Part shown: positions 50,901-61,122 of the stretch, piece after piece
Numbering within the stretch: position 1 is the stretch's first letter
Layout of the letters: each line of letters begins with the position of its first letter
Origin: Amia ocellicauda
Lineage: Eukaryota; Chordata; Actinopteri; Amiiformes; Amiidae
Direction: 5' to 3'
Assembly (NCBI RefSeq): GCF_036373705.1
Contig: NC_089858.1
Location: forward strand, 13,888,501-13,952,500
DNA length: 64,000 nucleotides
Position numbers and translations under genes: made by a program
Notes under the pieces: model-generated
The model's database searches: none
Told to the model about the DNA's origin: nothing
What the model saw: the letters and a program-made list of their open reading frames with translations, nothing else

Positions 50901-52155
50901 AACATACTTAAGTAAAAGTAAAATTACCAAATTTGAAAAATACTCAAATGTAAATGTAAAATCTACTAAGTTACAGGAACGAGAGTAGTTTCTACCCTTG
51001 CTAAGAAGTTTAAAAAGCTGGATTTCCCATCTGTTCAGGAGTATTTGCAATGAATGTGCTCAGACTAACCTCAACTACAAACCAACAAAGTTGTTACTGT
51101 TTTGGTCTCCCCCTGTCTTTTTGGCGGGGAGGGAGGGGCATGAGGAGTATATATTGCCCAGCAGGTATTGTAAATGTTCTTTAGTGATTTGTCCTACCCG
51201 CATGTTTTCAAACAGAATGAACACACTCATTTTCATAAAGATGCATTTAATAATGGTAGTGACAGTTATCAAATGATCACTGTCTGACTTTAGTAATTGC
51301 TGTGCATTTTGTTCTGCAGTAACAACTAAATCACTATCTTCCATTCCATATGACAGGGCTGCTCAGCTCATCATCACTGCACCAGTATAACTGGTGTAAC
51401 CTGTACCTGTGCTTTTCTATAAGGCAGATGGCCACGTCTGGTTACGAAAAATAAATATACATAAACGTAGTAGGGTTTTGATTAATCTTTATTATGATAA
51501 TGTGTGTAGTGTTTCCTATATTGTATTTTGGTTATTAATTGCACAAGCTTGTTGTATTTTGTTTTTACTTAGCATCCCTAATCTACTTCTCTCTTCTCCG
51601 TGGGACTGTCTGAGTAACTGCGTGACTGACTGACCCGCGTCTGCCCCAACACACCCCTTGTTGCCTACCAACCACTATGATCTGTTTATTATCTGTTATA
51701 TTTTAGTATTTTCGACTACTAAGGTTTTTTTTTTTCTTGCCATATTGTCTTAATCAAAAACATACAGCTGATAAGTATTGATTGCATATAGGAAACTGAT
51801 AGACAGGGTTATTTGTGTATAACTATTTAAATGGATAATTTGTTTGTGCTATCGTTCACTATAAATAGTTGAATTGACCTCAACTACGAAACCTTGATAT
51901 AACATTTTGTACAATATTAGTCCAAGTTAAACCTTGTTTTATTGATATGGCAGAGCTGTTTTATTGGAGACAATTGGCATTTCTTGTTCTAAATTAGACC
52001 TAATAAATTCTGTACATAACAACCTTGGAGTATGATTACTTGGCTTCTTCTGGAGAAAAGAACCTGGTGTGGGGAACCATCCATTGGAGGTCCTTGTCCT
52101 TGGTAAACTCAGGGTGGTGTAGTACAGCTGTAACCTCCCAAGTAACTTACCTGTT

Positions 52156-53183
52156 ACATATACATATACACACACATTCATATACACTATAAAATAATGA
52201 ACAGTAATTTGCAATTAGCTTGTCTGAAAATTAAATTTAATCCTGACCAAAATCCAAAATTATAATAATAATTTAACTTAGATTTCTGATATTTAAAAAA
52301 TCATTTTATGAATGATGAAAACAGCTGTTTTACTGGACATATTAAATTTTAACAACAATTGTGAAATAATAAAGATAAGGGAAAAACTCTACAACTGTCA
52401 CCGATGTGTGCAGAGAGAGAGAGATAGAAATATGATCTAAAGAATCTGAATACAAAATGATTGGTGTCATGTCAGGGAATGCAGTTTCTATACAATTTTG
52501 CAACCTTGTTAGAATCTTGTTTTTCTTGTTATTATAATTATAATTTGTGTGTGCCTGGGATGTGAGTGTGTGAAAGTGTGTGGGGTGTTTGTGTGTGTGA
52601 ACACTGTGCAGTGAGATCAGTGGTTGATCTAAGACAGTCAGGTGTCTGAGTCACGGCAGGACCAACCAGCCACAGGTGGTATGAGCAGAGTGGGCAGGGT
52701 CTGGGAGCAGCTCTGCTCTGCTCTGCCTCTCCTTCTCTCACCTTCTGCTCACCGCACATATATTTGTATATATTAATCAGACGAATTTCATATAAAAGCA
52801 CAGATTCAGGTAAACCAGATATAATTCATTATAATTGGCAGCTGGGCGTAATGATGAGGTGATGAGGGAGCAGCCTTGTCATGCTATGGAATGGAAAATA
52901 AAGAGTTGCTGCATGTTAAAATACACCATAATTACTTAAGCCACTAAACAATGAACAGCCCAGTACAGCAGAGTGCTGTGATCTATTGAGTGTGTTCACA
53001 CCTGAAGAGTCAACTTTGTCTCACCAGCTCGGCAGCATCACCCGAGACTCCAGGACCAGCCAGCAAGCAGGTATGAGCAGAGGGGGCAGGGGCTGGGCTC
53101 CCCTTCTTTCACCCTCTCCTAATCTCCTTCACCCTCTCCATTCTGATTTCTCCACTACTCGCTGTATTCTCTCAGGCTGTGCA

Positions 53184-53222
<39 letters not shown>

Positions 53223-53489
53223 CTGATTGGTGACAGTTGGAGAGTTTTTCCTTTTTCCTTATTTCTTCATAATTGTTAAAATGTCGTTGGTCATTTTCAT
53301 CATTTGTAAAATGTTTTTTGTATATCGGAAATCTTAGTAAACTTTTTAATATAACTTTGGATTTTGTTCAGGATTAAATTAAATTTTAAATTGAAATTTC
53401 TTCTAATTGCAAATTACTATTCAGATTTGTAATAGTGTATATATCTGTGTATGTAGATACATGTATATCTTTATATACTGTATACATAC
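52156..53489. repeat. Long inverted repeat, copy 5 (diverged right arm)
   Basis: The left arm matches the other copies. The right arm carries small deletions and insertions (near 53283-53300, 53345-53365 and 53380-53410), so pairing is less complete. Confidence 0.65.
53186..53218. repeat. (CT)n microsatellite, copy 5 (33 nt)
   Basis: Uninterrupted CT run in the diverged edge copy. Confidence 0.97.
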
Positions 53490-53580
53490 CCCGAAAGCAC
53501 ACTGAATAATGCTATGGGTGAGATAATTGACATTAAGTGGCAGCAGAAACTGAAGAGAACATACTGAAATATATGAAATA

Positions 53581-54660
53581 TGCATTCAGACTCCTCTACT
53601 TTGTATGTGGAAGAGGCAATTGCAACAATAACAGGAATTAGACTGGGCCACTTGAAGACATTCACTTTCTTATTCTTAAGCCACTCCAGTGTAGTTTTTG
53701 CCTTGTGCTTTGGATTATTGTCCTGCTGATAGTTGAATTTTAACCCCAGTTTTAAGCCTTGAGCAGACTGAAACAGGTTTTCCTCTAGTTTTTACCTTGT
53801 GCTCTATCCATAACACAATGCTGCCACCAGCTGGCTTCAATGTAGGCATGGTGTTGACTGGGAGATGTGCTGTGTTGGGCCTGAGGCAAACTTAATGCTT
53901 GGCATTTAGTCCGAAAAGTTTCAGTTCAGTCTTGTCTGACAACTCCTTCTGCCATTTTTGTGCAGGATCACTCAGGTGCTTTGAGATGGCATATTTATAG
54001 TAATGTTCTGTGGTGTTCTGGATATTGTTGAGTGAAAAAGTGCAATTTTTTCTCTTCTCAGCCATTGAACTCTGTAGCTCTTTCAGATTTATCATTGGCC
54101 TCACAGTGGTGTCCCTCACCAGTTTCCTTCTTCACCACCTGTTCAGTTTGGAGAGATGGCCTGATCCAGGCAGTGTCTGAGTGGTACGACGCACCTCCAT
54201 TTCTTGATGATTGAGTAGATTTTTGTAACCTTCTCCTGACCTGTACTTTTCAATGGTTGTATCTCAGACTTGCTTTGAAAGCTCCTTGGTCTTCATGGTT
54301 GAGTCAATGCTTGAAATTCACTCCTGACCAAGGAGTCTGACAGAGACAGGTGGTTTTACTCTGAAATCATGAGAACCACTATTACTGCATGCAGGCAGAG
54401 GCCATTCAGTGTGTGGCTTGTTAATGTCATTTTGTGCACCTGAGTTAATTTAACAACAGCAAAGGGTTTGAATACTTATGAAATCATGAATTTTCCAATT
54501 TTATTTCATATTAATTATCTATTTACTTTTTTGTTTGCTTTGAACATGTGGAGTAGGTTGTGTTTGTAGTACAATAATTCCTACTTCACAGTGTCATGAC
54601 TGCAAGCTTTAAAGCAACAAAATGTGAAAACTGTTAGAGGGTCTGAATACTGTGGCAAGC
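53581..54660 (-). mobile_element. Tc1-C in copy 5 (fuller, without Tc1-A)
   Basis: Same decayed Tc1 as in the other units, but more complete. It keeps the phrase AATGCTGCCACCAGCTGGCTTCA, which corresponds to the minus-strand region coding the middle of a Tc1 transposase. It also keeps a CTTGGTCTTCATGGTTGAGTC segment at the transposase N-terminus. Around 53732 the sequence reads GCTGATAGTTGAATTTTAACCCC, an unoccupied TA at the position where Tc1-A sits in copies 1-4. Stops and frameshifts interrupt every frame. Confidence 0.65.
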
Positions 54661-54948
54661 AAGGTATTTAAAGAGATATTTAACACACCATTTACTACTA
54701 ATAATCAGTAGTAGCAGTTATTGTTTTTATTCTTCTTTTTCATCTTCTTCATCCTATGATTCTTTCATTTTTAGGGCTGGCTCATCTGTTCTTGTTTTGT
54801 ATTAATCCCTCTCTCCCTCTCTCTCACAACCTCATCCATTGCCTATGCTCTTGCACACAGAGGCAGAAGGACCACAGGCACTCAAGGAGGGACAAAATAC
54901 ATTTCAGCACTGCAAAGCAACCGTTCTCCTCCTCTCCACCTCTCCATC

Positions 54949-56001
54949 ATGGAACAGATGTTCAAGGTGCTGCTGCCAGCACCGCGCCTGCAGCTCCTGC
55001 TCCTCCCTCTGCTCCTTGTGCTCCTGCTGATCTGGTACAACCCGCAGCTGCTGCCCCAGGGCAGAGGAGCCCCCCGCCCCCACAACGTCACCGTTCTGGT
55101 CTGGCACTGGCCATTTGCCTATGCCTACCCCCTGCATGGTGACGTGTGCAACACTAACAATGGCCTCCCCAGCTGCCATCTCACTGACAACCGCTCCCTC
55201 TATGAGCAGGCGGACGCAGTGATCTTCCACCACCGAGAGATCACCAGCCGGGCCGTGGTTCTGCCCATTAACCGGCCCCGGCCTCCTGGACAGAAGTGGG
55301 TCTGGATGTGTGTGGAATCACCATCCCGCATCGGAAACCTGACCTGGCTCAACGGCCTCTTCAACTGGACCCTGACCTACCAGCGCAATGCAGACATCTA
55401 CGTTCCCTACGGGAAGCGGATACCCAGGAGGGGGAATAGCAGCAGCAGCTACACAATCCCCCAGAAGCGCTCAGACAAGCTGGCCTGCTGGGTGGTGAGC
55501 AACTACAAGGAGAGACACAGGAGGACCACGATTGCCAAGGAGCTGAGTGAGCTGATTCCCCTGGACATGTATGGACACTCTGTGAACAAGCCACTGGACC
55601 AACGCAAGCTGTGGAGCACCATCTCACAGTACCGCTTCTACCTGGCATTTGAGAATTCAGTGCACCGCGACTACATCACTGAGAAGCTGTGGCGCAACTC
55701 CTACACGGCCAGCACGGTGCCCGTGGTGCTGGGTGCCCCCCGCTCCGACTACGAGGCCGTGGCCCCCCCCAACTCCTTTATTCATGTGGACGACTTCCCC
55801 TCTGTTCAGGAGCTCGCTGAATTCCTGCGCGCAGTGGCCTCCAATGAGACACGCTACCAGCAGTATTTCCAGTGGCACCGTGACTGGGAGGTGCAGGAGT
55901 ACAGGGGCTGGCTAGGCAGGATCTGTGAGGTCTGCGTCCAGTACCACAATGCGCCCTCCAGGAAGGTGTACCAGGATCTGCAGGGCTGGTTTGTCAACTA
56001 A
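54949..56001 (+). CDS. fut7: Alpha-1,3-fucosyltransferase, FUT7-like (copy 5, diverged)
   Basis: Open 350-residue protein differing from copy 1 at 11 positions: L37Q, E238V, H240R, M253T, S254A, G255S, A286V, R287Q, A328V, G349V and S350N. Most fall between 238 and 287, around the DYITEK and HVDDF motifs. Arg240, next to DYITEK, agrees with the basic residue seen in mammalian FUT7 and FUT9, so copy 5 is probably ancestral there and copies 1-4 derived. Upstream indels destroy the frame that could extend copies 1-4, which supports starting at this ATG. Confidence 0.93.
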   Translation: MEQMFKVLLPAPRLQLLLLPLLLVLLLIWYNPQLLPQGRGAPRPHNVTVLVWHWPFAYAYPLHGDVCNTNNGLPSCHLTDNRSLYEQADAVIFHHREITSRAVVLPINRPRPPGQKWVWMCVESPSRIGNLTWLNGLFNWTLTYQRNADIYVPYGKRIPRRGNSSSSYTIPQKRSDKLACWVVSNYKERHRRTTIAKELSELIPLDMYGHSVNKPLDQRKLWSTISQYRFYLAFENSVHRDYITEKLWRNSYTASTVPVVLGAPRSDYEAVAPPNSFIHVDDFPSVQELAEFLRAVASNETRYQQYFQWHRDWEVQEYRGWLGRICEVCVQYHNAPSRKVYQDLQGWFVN

Positions 56002-56075
56002 CAGAGCAACTGATGACACCCCACTGCAGTGCAATACAATGAATGTGGTTGGGGTTGCGCTGTCTGTGCTGATGT

Positions 56076-57591
56076 GTAGAACTGCCAGTCATCTGTGCAG
56101 TCTGGGAAATTGCCTTTACCATGTGTTGCTCTTACTGCTGTTGTTGAAATGTAACTGAAACTGATTTAATTCTCTCTTGTGCTCTCACAGTAAAATACCA
56201 GGGTGTCCTGAGAAAATAAAACAGAGCACCATTTTGGTATTTACCATAACATACTATAGTGTACCATGGTTTTCCACGGTGTACTATGGTATATCACAGT
56301 GATTACTGCAGTGGTTCTTCACCTAGGGCCACTCCAGGGCTGGACATCTGCTACTGTCCACCGCCCACCGATGACTTCAATCAACACAATTGGGGAGACT
56401 GGGAGTGCCCTGGCCCCACAGTAGGAGACAAAACAGAGACCAAAACATTGTGTCTGTAAAGGCTGTGTTGCTCTGGGGAAAAATAAATCTGTTGCATCAG
56501 ATCACGACTCTCTCTTATTACTTGATGTGTTCTGCAGCCGAGGAATGCAGCTAGCCAGCGCAAACACTCACCCTCTCTCTCCCTTCCCCTTCCTCTCTGC
56601 CTCTTCTTCTCTCTACTATCTTCTCTCTGCCTCGCTTCCTCTTTCGCTTTCCTCCCCCCCTCCTATCTCTCTACCTCTTCCTCCCCCTCCTCTGTCTTTC
56701 TTAAATTAAGTCCTATTCTCCTATTTTTATCTAAGCCTCCTCTGTTTTTACATGCAGCCAATTGGTCAATACACTACGATACTGCACTGCATTACACTAC
56801 ACTATACTGAAATATACTACACTACATCATTGCAATATTATTAAATATTGTCTAAGCCACTTATATGTCTGTATAATGTTTTCATGTTATTTTACAAACT
56901 CCCCAGAGATGTGGTTGAAGCTGAAAATTTAGGAATGTAAGAGAATTTGGAATGCTTGGTTTTTCAGTCAATCTAAATAAATAGCTCAACTGAAAACTCA
57001 TAGGTCAATTGGTTTCTCTTTTAAGATTCTTTTTAGAGGGAAGATGCGGTCAAGTCACAGATGTGCAATAATCATTTATTTTGACAAAAATAGGAAACTA
57101 ATATCATTCAATTATATTACTGAAAATAAGTAATATTAAGCTTCTGCTGGATTACAGTTAGAAACAGATAATACCCATTTTCTTCTTTCTCCTCACAGTA
57201 CAGCTTATAGGCCAGTCTGGTCAGGCAGGAAGCGATGTGTCTCTCTCTGTCTCCCTCCAGCTCTCTCTTGTGTCTCGTTGCAGAATGAAGAAGTTAAGAG
57301 AACTAAAATTCTTTTATAAGGTTTCCTTCCAACCAATAGTATTTTTCCACCACCATGACTTGGGTGCCTTATGCTCAAGTAATTTAGAAGTGGGGGTAAT
57401 TTCGAATTTGACTAGGAGCCAATAAGAGGACAGGTCCCTTTTGGTTTTCTGGACATACAGATAAGGTTACCAGGGCCTACCAGAGGCTACCAGGGCTACC
57501 AGATAAAAGGGAGGAAGTCTGTTTCTTCTACCAAACCAGATGGTATAGAATTTTCCATATACAAATATATTCTAACAAATAATATCTTACA
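56076..57591. other. Unique flank after the array; no gene recognised
   Basis: Begins where similarity to the unit ends. It holds AATAAA at 56215 (214 bp after the copy-5 stop codon, a possible polyadenylation signal), a palindrome-rich block with TACCATGG-type motifs (56240-56300), a CT-rich low-complexity tract (56561-56700) and an ACT-rich stretch (56770-56830). Frames are short and lack domains. Confidence 0.6.
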
Positions 57592-57592
57592 G

Positions 57593-57712
57593 GAACATTT
57601 AAAAATAGACTGGATAATATCCTTGGATGACTTATTTATTAATGGACACCAAGCAAGCACGATGGGTCGAATGGCCTCCTCTCGATTGTAAACTTTCTTA
57701 TGTTCTTATGTT
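57593..57712 (+). mobile_element. LINE (CR1/L2-like) 3' tail
   Basis: Contains AAAAATAGACTGGATAA, GAATGGCCTCCTCTCG and a short TCTTATGT tandem tail, the usual 3' end of a vertebrate LINE or of a SINE sharing its tail. No reverse-transcriptase sequence precedes it, so it is a 5'-truncated insertion. Family assignment is from memory of such tails. Confidence 0.6.
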
Positions 57713-58116
57713 GGCATTCTGGGATTTAGTGTTAAAAAACTGGAGGCTGAAATACCTTTTTTTTTTGCCATTTTATTTAATGTGAACAAACGTCTTTACA
57801 ATATCTATCAAATAGTCTTATATGGTGACCAGATATTGAAAAGTAGAAATCGTTGTGGGATACAATTATGGTTGCCACCCATCCCGTCAATGAATCAATA
57901 CAGGACGTGATTTGTCCCGTATTTTCGTGCACACCCTACTCGCATGCATACACTATGTTTTCACATGCTTGTAATGACATGAGAAATAATAAAACCAAAA
58001 GAGTTTCATGACACATAGCGGAGAGTATTAAATCAGACTGACAGGTGAGTGTCTGTCCCTGTCACTCACCGCATTGCTGCCCTGGGTACTGAGACTCAGA
58101 TGCGTGGTTTTTAAAA

Positions 58117-58320
58117 ATGTCGGCGAATAACGTCCAGAAAGAGGCTGTCCAGAAACAGGACTGAGTGGCTGTCGGAGCACGAGTGGGTCAGTCCTGTCAG
58201 TGGACACAAGTACCAGAGAGCATTTTCTGTCGCCCATGGTGGACTGTGCGACCTGAAGCACCATTCAGCAGGGGACACCACGTCCGAGCAGCAGAGGGCA
58301 GAGTGGAGTCACTCAGTTCA
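58117..58320 (+). pseudogene. Decayed BED-type zinc-finger fragment
   Basis: ATG at 58117 starts MSANNVQKEAVQKQD and then hits a stop. One base over, the frame continues EWLSEHEWVSPV ... AFSVAHGGLCDLKHH. The arrangement recalls the N-terminal zinc finger of hAT-family transposases (Trp-rich start, then Phe-Ser-Val-Ala-His-Gly-Gly and a His near the end). The Cys-x2-Cys pair expected between them is gone. It lies inside the GGTTGCCACC-bounded element, which supports a hAT origin. Confidence 0.4.
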
Positions 58321-58574
58321 TGATACCGTGGACTTCTGAAGGACATGGCATTGCTTCAGGCAGCAAGGAACAACAAAATGTACACATGGAAGGAAAAGTA
58401 GAGAGGGTGGGGGGTGGGTTGGGTAGAGAGAGAATTCACATTCACAAAGAACACATAACCTAGATAAATTAATAATTATTTTGTTCCTCCACATTTCACT
58501 CAACTCAATAGGTTGATTTTTATTTCAGTGCCTACATCCAGGAGAGTTGTTCTGATCCATTTGACAGTAAAAAA

Positions 58575-58765
58575 AGGAATTTATTTTCACAAATAAATGT
58601 TTTGTTCAGTCATCCACCACAGTGGTTTCTGTGGTCTACCAGGTCATTTGTTATATCCGAGTTTATCAATGGGTTCTTGCTTCTTCCAAATATACAAAAT
58701 AGTTTATTCTGACAGACCAAACATTTTGCCCATGTCTATGATCTGATGTTTTAATCCTTAATATA
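58575..58765 (-). mobile_element. Tc1-like transposase scrap
   Basis: Parallel to the N-terminal region of Tc1-A on the same strand (compare 3955-4115). Shared wording includes TTCTTCCAAATATACAAAATAG against a similar block in Tc1-A, and GTCATCCACCAC against GTCATCTACCAC. It is heavily mutated and no terminal repeats were recognised. Confidence 0.5.
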
Positions 58766-59030
58766 ATTGATGCAACTGTGCTTTACTCTTATTGACTCTT
58801 TATTTCCTTTATTTTCATGTTGAGAGTAACAGAGGACTTTGAAATTGATGCATAAAAAGCACAAATTGGTGCATAAAAATTCACCAGAATGCAGGAAATA
58901 AAGTGTTAGACACTCAAAATCTCATGGGTGAGGACCCCCAGACCCCCAGACCCCCGCTTGATTCGTGTCCTCCGGGCATGGGGCCGCTGGCAAGGTGTCC
59001 CTTATTTTTCCACATTGAAGGTGGCAACCC

Positions 59031-59366
59031 TACCTGCAACCACACTGCAGTCTCTGTATCCCAACTGCAGTGCCTGAACCGCACACTGCAACGGAACAAT
59101 GGCTGCAACATGACCTCACCAATCCCTGCAGGATTTTGGTGCCCATGCAGGGCAAAAAGCCCCAAAACCCAGGACATTTTGACTTGGAAACACAGAAAAT
59201 CTCTCTGGACTTACTGCACTCTTTTATTCTTGATAGTGGGATGGTGCCCCTGGTGACTATTGATACCCATGCAGAAGACTAAGTTACAGGGTGGTATTGA
59301 AAATCCTAAACTCAGCCTTTATCCTGCTCTGCACTGGCACCAAAGTCTGGGACACCGAAGCCACCA
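59031..59366 (-). other. Leader-like sequence downstream of the retroviral primer-binding site; no gene
   Basis: On the minus strand this follows the LTR and primer-binding site and stops at the end of the GGTTGCCACC element. Frames up to 117 codons (+ strand) and 87 codons (- strand) overlap here, but neither shows a recognisable domain. Confidence 0.3.
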
Positions 59367-59721
59367 TCCTGTTCATGACGCCAACTGAAGAGTAGTAGAA
59401 ATCCAGGGAGAGATTCACCTCCAATCAAAATGTTTTTATTACAAGCAGCTGCAAGGAAGAGGTTCAAGAGGCAATCTCAAGAACAGTCTTAGAGAAGTTA
59501 CAAACTACAGACACTTTTATGCAGACCAGACAGGAGAGAAAGATAACAGGCTCACATGTCTGTCCCGTAATGATTGCAAGTTCGGTTTCTGCCTGACAGC
59601 TGCTCAGGAAGACCCATATATAGTCAAATCTGGGAGAATTAAGGCATACGTAATGTTTAATATAAGGGGGGTTTGTACGATGTATCAAGCCCAAACTGCT
59701 GGTGAAAACTGGTTCTTATCA
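59367..59721 (-). mobile_element. Retroviral LTR (single) with primer-binding site
   Basis: Read on the minus strand: a TATATA box at about 59622-59617, then an AATAAA signal at 59440-59435, then a terminal CA at 59386. Two bases later comes TGGCGTCATGAACAGGAT (59384-59367). It starts with the TGG expected where a tRNA 3' CCA pairs, so it has the form and place of a retroviral primer-binding site. The order U3-TATA-R-polyA-U5-PBS fits an endogenous retrovirus 5' LTR. The upstream limit is a guess. No second LTR and no gag, pol or env frame were recognised, so it is a fragment. Confidence 0.48.
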
Positions 59722-60877
59722 AACTGTTCTTCTAGGTATCAAAGTTGAACTATAGCACAGTACTGTAGCACAGTGAGACAGTGACCTTGTTCACACAGAC
59801 TCACAGGCAAAGAAATGCAGTTCTTCAAGACAATACAGTATCCAATTGAATTACGTATTACGTATTTAATTAATAAATGATGTATTTTTTGTATGAACTC
59901 CAATACAGCACAGTACACTAAAACATTATTTGCATTCGTACAAATTACCCATGAGTCACCCAGCATGGGATGTTCGTAAACTGCAAACATGATCTGACAG
60001 CGGAGAGACATGGTGAGATCACTGGAGTCATTGCTGTGAAGAAGAAGCGCCACCTCGTGTATAATTGTAAGGATTTTTTTTTTTTTTTACAGACCCATTA
60101 TTACCGGATTGCTTGAAAAAGTGGAATGCCTGAAACATCTAACATTATGGGCTTGATTGGAAATGCAGCATGTGGGTGTAAATCAAAACAAAATCAATGT
60201 AAGAAAACAACAAAACAAAATTAAAATTCGGTATCAAGTTCCCGTACCTCCATAAAACCTATTCCAGGCATGTGTTGTTTTATTATAGCCTATATACATG
60301 AGCTTTATTCGTGTGCACCTTATTGCAGTTTCGCAGCCCTGAAATTGTAAGGCAATATATCCCACTTATATGTATTTTAATTAAATGTACAAAAGATTGA
60401 ATTATATGGCACTTTAATAATTTAAACATGTATTGCTTCTGCTACAAAAATGTGCCTACTGGCCAGAATTACGTTATTGTCACTTAATTTTGCTAAAAGG
60501 GTGGGTTATTTCTATTTGTTGTGGGAGTTGTCTTTGAAATAGCAAGTCTCAATGTCACCTTTTAGTGAATAGCATAATCGCAATCATAAAACTAAGCACC
60601 TTTCTCTTGTTTTCTGTCTTCACCTAGAACAAACATGTACGTCAAATAAATAAATAAACAGAACAACCAAATGGGAGAATGCTATTGTGAGTATTTAATC
60701 ATGTATTTGGACAATTTCTGTAACAGACGGTAAATCGGGCACTCTTTGGACGGCCTGCAACTGTGCCCAGTTGGGGGCCTGGGGCACTTGGTCAGTAGCA
60801 AGTATCACACATACACCTCCGGTTAGGACTTCGTTGACATACACGACACAATGCCCAGTAAACTTTACTGCTAGCTA
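59722..60877. other. No gene recognised
   Basis: AT-rich, with a T tract at about 60071-60089 and short CACAGT-type repeats near 59755-59790. Longest frames are about 100 codons without domain features. Confidence 0.55.
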
Positions 60878-61122
60878 TGACGTCAGTAGCGGCTATGATG
60901 TCACATGATCAAGTTGTTAGTTTATGAATCGAAGGCAGAAGTCAGACATTCAGACTGGTATAACGAAAAAGTAACATCACATCTGTGAAGCTTGGAGATA
61001 TACCATATCTATTCGCTATACCGTATCTATTCGAGATACCAAAGTATTCGAGTTTCAAGAGGAAATTGCAGCTGAGATCAGGAGAAGAATTACTGCTGGA
61101 ATAATCACAGCACAGTTTCAAG
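60878..61122 (+). promoter_or_regulatory. Promoter-like segment with CRE and possible first exon
   Basis: A perfect TGACGTCA cAMP-response element at 60878-60885 is followed 10 bp later by TGATGTCA (60896-60903). Downstream sequence contains an imperfect tandem repeat of about 18 bp (ATACCATATCTATTCG / ATACCGTATCTATTCG, about 61000-61032). It ends in CAAG followed by GTAAGA at 61123, a good splice-donor match. No long coding frame is present, so any exon would be non-coding or encode only a few residues. No TATA box is evident. Confidence 0.27.

Larger units (their letters stand above)
45666..51000. mobile_element. hAT-type element joining units 4 and 5
   Basis: Complete copy. It is the last hAT in the array and sits between the amplified type and the diverged edge copy. 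Small private differences are near 48268-48275 and 48579-48602. Confidence 0.78.
50874..56075 (+). repeat. Tandem unit, copy 5 (partial, diverged array edge)
   Basis: Near-identical to the other copies up to about 52458. Substitutions and indels then begin, increasing after about 53280. Relative to copies 1-4 it lacks Tc1-A, retains about 0.5 kb of Tc1-C sequence deleted in the others, and carries a fucosyltransferase with 11 amino-acid differences. Similarity stops about 75 bp after the stop codon, so the hAT element does not follow. The retained sequence and the empty Tc1-A site suggest this copy keeps the ancestral structure. Confidence 0.92.
57870..59029. mobile_element. DNA transposon remnant with GGTTGCCACC ends (hAT-like)
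   Basis: GGTTGCCACC at 57870 and its reverse complement GGTGGCAACC at 59020 bound 1160 bp. The left end is followed by CATCCCGT and a TTTGTCCCGTATTTT block, and the right end by AAGGTGTCCCTTATTTTTCC read outward. These resemble each other in inverted orientation. No clear target duplication is seen. The interior has a decayed BED-type zinc-finger region and a Tc1 scrap. Confidence 0.42.

Noticed and set aside
1-56075. Direct repeats considered as a CRISPR or satellite array
   Set aside because: The repeat is 11.7 kb with a gene and transposons inside. There are no short repeat-spacer units.
58903-59282. Cys- and Asn-rich frame (117 codons) that looked like a secreted protein
   Set aside because: It starts inside the transposon remnant and crosses its right end into the retroviral leader region. 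No signal peptide or domain was found, and antisense frames are of similar length.
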